Part shown: positions 32,155 through 34,873 of the stretch, one piece after another
How the letters are laid out: every line of letters begins with the position of its first letter
How positions within the stretch are numbered: the first letter of the stretch is position 1
Assembly (NCBI GenBank): GCA_002350845.1
Contig: DEFL01000085.1
Span: 1-34,873 of the forward strand
Source of the DNA: Christensenella sp. UBA2853
Lineage (GTDB): Bacteria; Bacillota; Clostridia; Christensenellales; Aristaeellaceae
DNA: 34,873 nt
Direction: 5' to 3'
Translations under genes and position numbers: made by a program
Notes under the pieces: model-generated
What the model was told of the DNA's origin: nothing
Database searches by the model: none
The model's input: only the letters and a program-made list of their open reading frames with translations

Positions 32155-32523
32155 TCAGAAAGGAAGTTCCTTTCCGGTATCCGAATCGGGATGCCCCCAA
32201 AAAGCTTCCGGATCATTCAGATACGTCTGGTACTGCTCTTCTCGAAAGCGCAGTGCATTAATGAAATCCATAGGACTGCCGGAATCATTGGCGATGTAAT
32301 CACCATTCTCATAAGGGCTGTGACCGCTTCGTACCCAATTAAGCAGAGCGTTTTTCTCCTCCGTAGTGGCATCAGGAAAATGTCTCAGATAGATCCGCAT
32401 ATCGCGCCAGTTTTTCCGACGGAATTCCGCTGTCCACTTCTTCAACGTCTCGGGATTAACGTAATTGTAATCGAAATCGTTGTACTCGGTTTCCCAGGGG
32501 ACGGCCTGCTGCTCCTTGCTCAT
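32155..32523 (-). CDS. third IS21 gene: small accessory protein of unknown function
   Basis: 122 residues. The ATG overlaps the istB stop in an ATGA junction (32520-32523), so it is translationally coupled to istB and lies inside the IS, between istB and the end repeats. The protein is soluble and rich in aromatic and charged residues (WETEYNDFDYNYVN, FRRKNWRDMRIYLRHFP). The middle holds ATTEEKNALLNWVRSGHSPYENGDYI, and a Pro/Gly-rich tail ends the chain. No recognised motif or membrane segment. Canonical IS21 elements have only istA and istB. It could modulate transposition or be a passenger; I do not recognise the family. Confidence 0.75.
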   Translation of the reverse strand: MSKEQQAVPWETEYNDFDYNYVNPETLKKWTAEFRRKNWRDMRIYLRHFPDATTEEKNALLNWVRSGHSPYENGDYIANDSGSPMDFINALRFREEQYQTYLNDPEAFWGHPDSDTGKELPF

Positions 32524-33293
32524 ACGCTCACCCCCTGACGACTGTTGGTCCGGGCAAACGCCTGGTTAATGCTGGATTCCCGCAGACGGTTGTTTTCGCC
32601 GGGGAAGAGGATGAGCTCCACATGCTGAATCAGCCGGCCAATCAGTGCGGTGGTCATCCGTTTGTCGTACAGTACGTTCACCCACTGTGAGAACTCAAGG
32701 TTGGTGTTGAGGATTACAGATTTCTGCTCATGAATTTCCGACAGATAATCGAAGAGCAGTTCCGAGCCGACTCGGTCATACGGCACATAGCCGAACTCGT
32801 CAAGAATCAGGATCTTGGCAGGGTTCAGCTTCTTCTGCTTGAACCAGGAAAGTGATCCGGCCTTTTTGTGTTCTGCCAGAAGGTTGACCAGCGCGGCTGC
32901 ACGGAAGAAACGAACCGGAACATTTTCCTGGCAGGCGGCTATGCCAATCAGAATAGACAACATGGTTTTTCCGGTACCTGTGCCGCCGTACATAATGACG
33001 TTCTTTCCGCTGTGGAAGAAATCCAGGTTCAGGAGGCTGTCAAAGGATACGCCATCTGGGAATTCAATCTCATCTGTCCGGTACTGCGTTCGGTTATACC
33101 TGCATGGGAAACCAGCAGCATTCAGATTGCGGCTGAGTCTGGCAGCATCCCTGTTGGCAATCTCGCTGTCCAGCAGATTCTGCAGGTAAACCTGGTGGGT
33201 TTCGCCTTCCATGGTCATTGCCCGGCCGGCTAATGAGGCAGACAGTCTGAGCTTTTTACAGCTCGCCGCCAAATGTTCTCTCATTTCATCCAT
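32520..33293 (-). CDS. istB: IS21 helper ATPase IstB
   Basis: 257 residues. A DnaC-like AAA+ ATPase that assembles on target DNA and stimulates IstA strand transfer. Walker A GGTGTGKT is at 103-110 and Walker B ILILDEFGYV at 161-170; an IstB N-terminal helical domain precedes them. The start overlaps the istA stop by eight bases, giving coupled translation, and the stop overlaps the next gene. No truncation or frameshift is seen. Confidence 0.95.
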   Translation of the reverse strand: MDEMREHLAASCKKLRLSASLAGRAMTMEGETHQVYLQNLLDSEIANRDAARLSRNLNAAGFPCRYNRTQYRTDEIEFPDGVSFDSLLNLDFFHSGKNVIMYGGTGTGKTMLSILIGIAACQENVPVRFFRAAALVNLLAEHKKAGSLSWFKQKKLNPAKILILDEFGYVPYDRVGSELLFDYLSEIHEQKSVILNTNLEFSQWVNVLYDKRMTTALIGRLIQHVELILFPGENNRLRESSINQAFARTNSRQGVSV

Positions 33294-34827
33294 GCTGTAC
33301 GCCTCCCTTCAACGCAGCGTCGTAGGAGGAGAGATCGTTGCGGATGGGAATAATCTTTCCCAACGGGGTGTCCATGGCAGCTTCAAGCGGTGGAAGAGAA
33401 GGTACGTCAGAGAACAGACGCCGGTACAGGTTCTTCAAGCTGTCCGGATCTTTTACCTGCAGATGAATGGCCTCGTCCACCGTACGCAGAGCGCTGTCAA
33501 AGCCGGTTCTGTCTGTCAGTTCCGACAAAGTTTTCAGGATTTGGCCGCGATCCTCATTCGCGCAGGTGTCCATGAAATGGCGCATGTTCTCCGGCATCAT
33601 CTCGTAGATGCCGCTGTTCCGCAGGGAACGGGGTTTCCTGGCGATGTACTTCAGGTAAGGAAGCCAGTCCATGCTCTCCGTTTCCTCTTCGCCGTACAGC
33701 CTCCGGTGACGGACGATCTCATGCATATCCTGGTCCATGACAATCACTTCCCGTGATGTCAGCTGGTACTGGACAACTGCCTCACAGAACGCCGGGGAAG
33801 CGGAATACCGGTGCTTTCCGTTATCCAGGGTAAACCTCCCGTACTTGTCGGTCGTCGCGCTGCCATACCCGGAAGTGTCAAACCGAATGGACGGGAGAGG
33901 CAGCAATGCGGCTTTGTCCTCCTGAAACAGGTCGCAGATCATCCGGCTTTTGTCGTAATGTTCCCGCTGCATATCCTCGTCACAGGCCTTGAGTAATTCC
34001 GAATTCTTTTCCGTCAGGTCAGGGAACTGAGGAACTGGAACGAACTGGTTGCGGCGCAGGTAGCCGACCTTGTTCTCAACATTGCCTTTCTCCCAGCCAG
34101 ATTCGGGATTCATAAAGACCGGCTTGAAGCGGTAATGCTCACAAAAACGGGAGAAGCGATCTGTCATCTGCCTTCCGCCGCCCTTAATGATCTGGGTGAC
34201 AATGGTGCTGGTATTGTCAAACCAGATTTCCTGCGGAACACCGCCGATATATTCGAACATAGCCTGCAGTCCTTCCAGAAGGCATTCTGTGTTCTCTCCA
34301 TAATTCAGCTGGAGAAAACCGCCGTTGCTGTAAGGAAAACTCAGCACCAGATGCTTTCCATTCGCATGGTAGCGACCATTCTCGTAAAAGGCGGTGAAAC
34401 CGAAGTCCGCCTGCGCTTCACCGGGACGGTGTATCAGCGGAATGTAGTTTTCTGCTTTCTTCAGCTTCAACTCCTTTTTTCTGGCGGAAACATATTCCGC
34501 GGTCAGGCGGTAGCTGCAATTGTATTCCGGCACTTCCTTCGTCAGGCGGTCATGAATTCTCCGTGCAGTGTGCCGTTGTTTCCTGGGAACCTTTTTGTCT
34601 TTGTCTCCGATCAGCCAGCTGTCAATTAGAGGCTTAAAGGGATCGAGCTTTGATTCGTGATGAATCTCGCTCTCCGGAATCGGTACCGGCGGACTGAAGT
34701 CCTTCTGGTCAACGTATTTCCTGACCGTTCGCCAATCGCAGCGCACTTTTTCAGCGACTTCAGCGAGGTTGAGGCCTTGATTGAAATAAAGGTCTCTGAT
34801 AGTATGAACCTGATCCATTGTGAACAT
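33286..34827 (-). CDS. istA: IS21 family transposase IstA
   Basis: 513 residues from the ATG with AGGAGG closely upstream; the longer frame to 34866 has no better site. The N-terminal helix-turn-helix (GLNLAEVAEKVRCDWRTVRKYV) binds the end repeats. The DDE catalytic core has D141 (AQADFGF), D204 (IWFDNTS) and E251 (KGNVENKVGYLRR), all present. A C-terminal beta-barrel region follows. Catalytic residues and frame are intact, so the element is potentially functional. It is the first gene of the IS operon; its promoter is at or beyond the window edge. Confidence 0.95.
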   Translation of the reverse strand: MFTMDQVHTIRDLYFNQGLNLAEVAEKVRCDWRTVRKYVDQKDFSPPVPIPESEIHHESKLDPFKPLIDSWLIGDKDKKVPRKQRHTARRIHDRLTKEVPEYNCSYRLTAEYVSARKKELKLKKAENYIPLIHRPGEAQADFGFTAFYENGRYHANGKHLVLSFPYSNGGFLQLNYGENTECLLEGLQAMFEYIGGVPQEIWFDNTSTIVTQIIKGGGRQMTDRFSRFCEHYRFKPVFMNPESGWEKGNVENKVGYLRRNQFVPVPQFPDLTEKNSELLKACDEDMQREHYDKSRMICDLFQEDKAALLPLPSIRFDTSGYGSATTDKYGRFTLDNGKHRYSASPAFCEAVVQYQLTSREVIVMDQDMHEIVRHRRLYGEEETESMDWLPYLKYIARKPRSLRNSGIYEMMPENMRHFMDTCANEDRGQILKTLSELTDRTGFDSALRTVDEAIHLQVKDPDSLKNLYRRLFSDVPSLPPLEAAMDTPLGKIIPIRNDLSSYDAALKGGVQHG

Positions 34828-34873
34828 TCTCCTTCCTCCTTGCAATGTGATTGGGCTCACACACAAGGATAAT

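Larger units (their letters stand above)
32029..34873 (-). mobile_element. IS21-family insertion sequence (right end beyond window)
   Basis: An istA-istB gene pair plus a third small gene, all leftward and overlapping, bounded on the left by three terminal repeats beginning TGTAGG at 32029. IS21 elements transpose with a DDE transposase (IstA) and an AAA+ helper (IstB), and carry multiple IstA-binding repeats at each end, as here. All reading frames are open, so it may be active. The right terminus and any target duplication fall outside the window. The element looks less GC-rich than the chromosomal genes. Confidence 0.88.

Overview
This window looks like chromosomal DNA of a Gram-positive Bacillota (Clostridia-like, probably gut-associated) bacterium. 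Four things support this: the 5' end of a 16S rRNA gene at the left edge, strong sigma-A type promoters and AGGAGG ribosome sites throughout, families typical of Bacillota (DUF1292, DUF975, DUF5711, the decarboxylase-tmk pair), and genes for plant or host glycan use (GH92, xylulokinase, SGNH and FrmB-like esterases). Most of the window looks GC-rich by eye; the insertion sequence at the right end looks less so. The exact taxon cannot be read from the sequence.

Layout. 1-260: 5' end, leader and promoter of a leftward rRNA operon. 322-4053: leftward operon of an Orn/Lys/Arg decarboxylase-like enzyme, a fused HAD phosphatase-thymidylate kinase, and mnmA. 4111-4929: an Mrp/NBP35 iron-sulfur carrier ATPase. 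5197-7071: a lipoprotein with six peptidoglycan-binding repeats. 7199-8409: a two-gene YjjP/YjjB-type (ThrE family) exporter. 8474-16784: a fucose/arabinose-type isomerase, uvrA, xylulokinase and a GH92 glycosidase, each with its own promoter. 16940-17905: a protein that looks like a radical-SAM enzyme that has lost its cluster motif. 17952-18590: an RpiB/LacAB-like isomerase. 18720-20587: rmlB-rmlD. 20650-20832: a dense DnaA-box cluster. 20801-22253: lspA and an RluD-type pseudouridine synthase. 22461-24695: nth, an AlaX editing protein and a DUF1292 protein. 24773-28052: rmlA, an O-antigen ligase/polymerase-like membrane protein and a DUF975 protein. 28281-31453: a DUF5711 protein, a FrmB-like esterase and an SGNH hydrolase.

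The right end is accessory DNA. A 3' gene remnant abuts a small type I-C-like CRISPR array (five 32-bp repeats, four spacers). Its expected leader side is cut off 48 bp away by an IS21-family element. That element has istA, istB and a third, translationally coupled small gene, with three end repeats at an exact 23-bp period. No cas gene is visible.

Functional links. rmlA, rmlB and rmlD give three of the four dTDP-L-rhamnose steps (rmlC is not in the window), and with the Wzy/WaaL-like protein they suggest a rhamnose-containing surface polysaccharide. The sugar isomerases, xylulokinase and GH92 suggest intracellular sugar processing. The most notable non-coding signal is the DnaA-box cluster between rmlB and rluD, which contains a perfect 11-bp inverted repeat of DnaA boxes and overlaps both the rmlB promoter region and the end of rluD.
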